Source of the DNA: Bacteroidales bacterium
GTDB taxonomy: Bacteria > Bacteroidota > Bacteroidia > Bacteroidales > Muribaculaceae
DNA length: 6,518 nucleotides
NCBI GenBank assembly: GCA_004555955.1
Contig: SFJG01000125.1
Coordinates: 1-6,518 of the forward strand
Reading direction: 5' to 3'
The notes under the pieces were generated by a model that was given only the letters and a program-made list of their open reading frames with translations, did no database searches and had not been told where the DNA came from. Position numbers and translations under genes: made by a program. Of the stretch, positions 5,311 to 6,518 are shown in pieces (position 1 is the first letter of the stretch; the number at the start of each line of letters is the position of its first letter).

Positions 5311-6441
5311 TTACAGGTTTTTGATGTAACAGCGGCGGCGCTTGTGTTGGCGTGGCTCGAAATACTGCCATTGCGCCTGCACTTTGGCGTTCAGCTCGAG
5401 CTCGGGATTGCTCTCGGCATATTTGAATCCGTGCTTGTTGAAGAGTGGTATCAAGTCGGCAAAGAGTAGGGCGTTGACGCCTTTGCTCTGATATTCGGGC
5501 TTCACTGCCACCAGCAGAAGGTCGACCGTGTCGGTCTGATTCAGGTAGAGCGCTCGTGCCAGGTGATACCATCCGAACGGCAGCATCTTACCCTTTGACT
5601 TTTGCAGCGCTCGCGACATCGACGGCAGGGCAACCCCGATGGCTACCAGTTCGTCGTCGCTGTTGCGCACAGTCGTCAGCAAGTCGAGTCGAAGAATACG
5701 GATGTAGTATTTCACGTAGTGGTCTATCTGGCGGTCGCTAAGTTTGACAAATTCAAACAAGTCGGCATACGCCTCGTTGATTAGCTCGAACAGCGGACGC
5801 CCGATTTCGGATGCCGCCTTTTTTGCACTCGTGTACTTCACTATGCGCAGTCCGTATTTCTGCTTGACAATTTCGGTGATGCGCTGATGCTTTTCGGGCA
5901 CTTCCGCCGGCACTTTCAGGCTGTATTCAACCCAGTCGGCTGATTTCGTAAAGCCCAAGCGCTCCATATGCGCAGGGTAGTACGGATAGTTGTAGATTGT
6001 CGCCATCGTCGACAGTTCGTCGAACCCCTCGATGAGCATACCCTCGTAGTCCATATCCGAAAAGCCTAACGGACCGACCATCGTCGTCATTCCACGGCTG
6101 CGACCCCAGTCGGCGGCGGCGTCGAACAGAGCTTTGCTGACCTCCTCATCGTCGACGAAGTCCACAAAGCCGAAACGAAGAGTCTTCGTGCCGTGCATCT
6201 CGTTGCCACGTCGATGGATTATTGCTGCGATGCGTCCTACCGGCTTGCCATCGCGATACGCCATAAAGTATTCTGCGTCGCAGAAATCGAAAGCCGGGTT
6301 GAAACTCGGCGACAGCGTGTTGACATCGTCGCTTATCAACGGCGGTACAAAGTATTGATTACCCTTATACAAGTCCACGCCAAACTCCACAAACTTGCGC
6401 AATTCCTTCTTCGTTTTTTCTATAATTCTTATTTCAAGCAT
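5311..6441 (-). CDS. GNAT-superfamily acyltransferase-like protein, ~376 aa (YghO-like family)
   Basis: A cytoplasmic protein that resembles a widespread family of about 370-390 residues with two GNAT-like halves. The N-terminal half has the family pattern LYKGNQYFVPPL (24-35), DGKPVGRIAAI (64-74), RFGFVDFVDD (89-98), and GPLGFSDMDYEGMLIEGFD (123-141). The C-terminal half has a GNAT motif A-like strand and loop, VAVKPEYQSKGVNALLF (311-327), with Gln318 and Gly321 in the acyl-CoA loop positions. The substrate is unknown. GNAT proteins of similar build include bacterial ceramide synthases, but I cannot tell from sequence alone whether this is one. The ATG at 6441 is the only start that keeps the whole N-terminal pattern, and a promoter-like site lies just upstream. 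The gene is the first of a two-gene operon with the nucleoside kinase. Confidence 0.8.
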   Translation of the reverse strand: MLEIRIIEKTKKELRKFVEFGVDLYKGNQYFVPPLISDDVNTLSPSFNPAFDFCDAEYFMAYRDGKPVGRIAAIIHRRGNEMHGTKTLRFGFVDFVDDEEVSKALFDAAADWGRSRGMTTMVGPLGFSDMDYEGMLIEGFDELSTMATIYNYPYYPAHMERLGFTKSADWVEYSLKVPAEVPEKHQRITEIVKQKYGLRIVKYTSAKKAASEIGRPLFELINEAYADLFEFVKLSDRQIDHYVKYYIRILRLDLLTTVRNSDDELVAIGVALPSMSRALQKSKGKMLPFGWYHLARALYLNQTDTVDLLLVAVKPEYQSKGVNALLFADLIPLFNKHGFKYAESNPELELNAKVQAQWQYFEPRQHKRRRCYIKNL

Positions 6442-6518
6442 TTCTAATCGGTTTTGACTTCAAAATTACACATTTTTCACAAAATTCAAAAGCGAAACCG
6501 ACAAACTCACCTTTATCT
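6442..6518 (-). other. Upstream region of the GNAT-kinase operon
   Basis: An A+T-rich stretch without coding potential that runs to the window edge. Apart from the promoter-like site below, it holds a 7-bp inverted repeat, TCGGTTT at 6448-6454 and AAACCGA at 6495-6501, which brackets that site. The bases just before the ATG are A-rich (GATTAGAA on the coding strand), without a Shine-Dalgarno sequence, as is common in Bacteroidetes. Confidence 0.6.
6461..6491 (-). promoter_or_regulatory. Putative Bacteroidetes-type promoter of the GNAT-kinase operon
   Basis: On the minus strand TTTTG (6491-6487) is followed after 18 bp by TAATTTTG (6468-6461), which fits the TAnnTTTG -7 box. The spacing is one base short of the common 19-21 bp. 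Transcription would start near 6455, giving a leader of roughly 10-15 nt before the ATG at 6441. Confidence 0.5.

Overview
The window looks like chromosomal DNA from a gut-type member of the order Bacteroidales. The reasons are a TPR-containing LytS-type histidine kinase paired with a LytTR response regulator, a roughly 560-residue nucleoside kinase with a threonyl-tRNA-synthetase-like N-terminus, and two sites that fit the Bacteroidetes promoter form (a TTG-type -33 element and a TAnnTTTG -7 box). I cannot name the genus from the sequence. Base composition and the repeats would be compatible with Muribaculaceae or a relative, but that is a guess.

Layout: bases 1-1758 (+) hold the 3' part of a sensor kinase gene whose start lies before the window. 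A 166-bp gap follows, with a perfect-period 36-bp tandem duplication that doubles a -7 promoter box. The response regulator gene is at 1925-2680 (+). From 2681 to 3629 there is almost 950 bp without a credible gene, packed with repeats: two copies of a hairpin-forming 40-bp core, two copies of a 79-bp repeat 328 bp apart, several other hairpins, and a long tract whose period is 7 bp although its unit sequence changes. From there to the right end two genes lie on the minus strand: a GNAT-fold protein (5311-6441) followed 4 nt later by the nucleoside kinase (3630-5306), apparently one operon read from a promoter near 6461-6491.

How the genes work together: the kinase and regulator should form one two-component system. 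TPR repeats and a single membrane helix lead into a cytoplasmic His_kinase/HATPase unit, which would phosphorylate Asp58 of the regulator; the regulator's LytTR domain would then bind DNA. The regulator has its own promoter, so the two genes can be expressed independently. The minus-strand pair has no obvious link to the two-component system. The two transcription units converge on the repeat island.

I did not find an unmistakable new system such as a defence island, CRISPR array or retron. The most unusual content is the non-coding repeat island between the convergent genes, above all its heptamer-phased tract, and the tandemly duplicated promoter of the response regulator.
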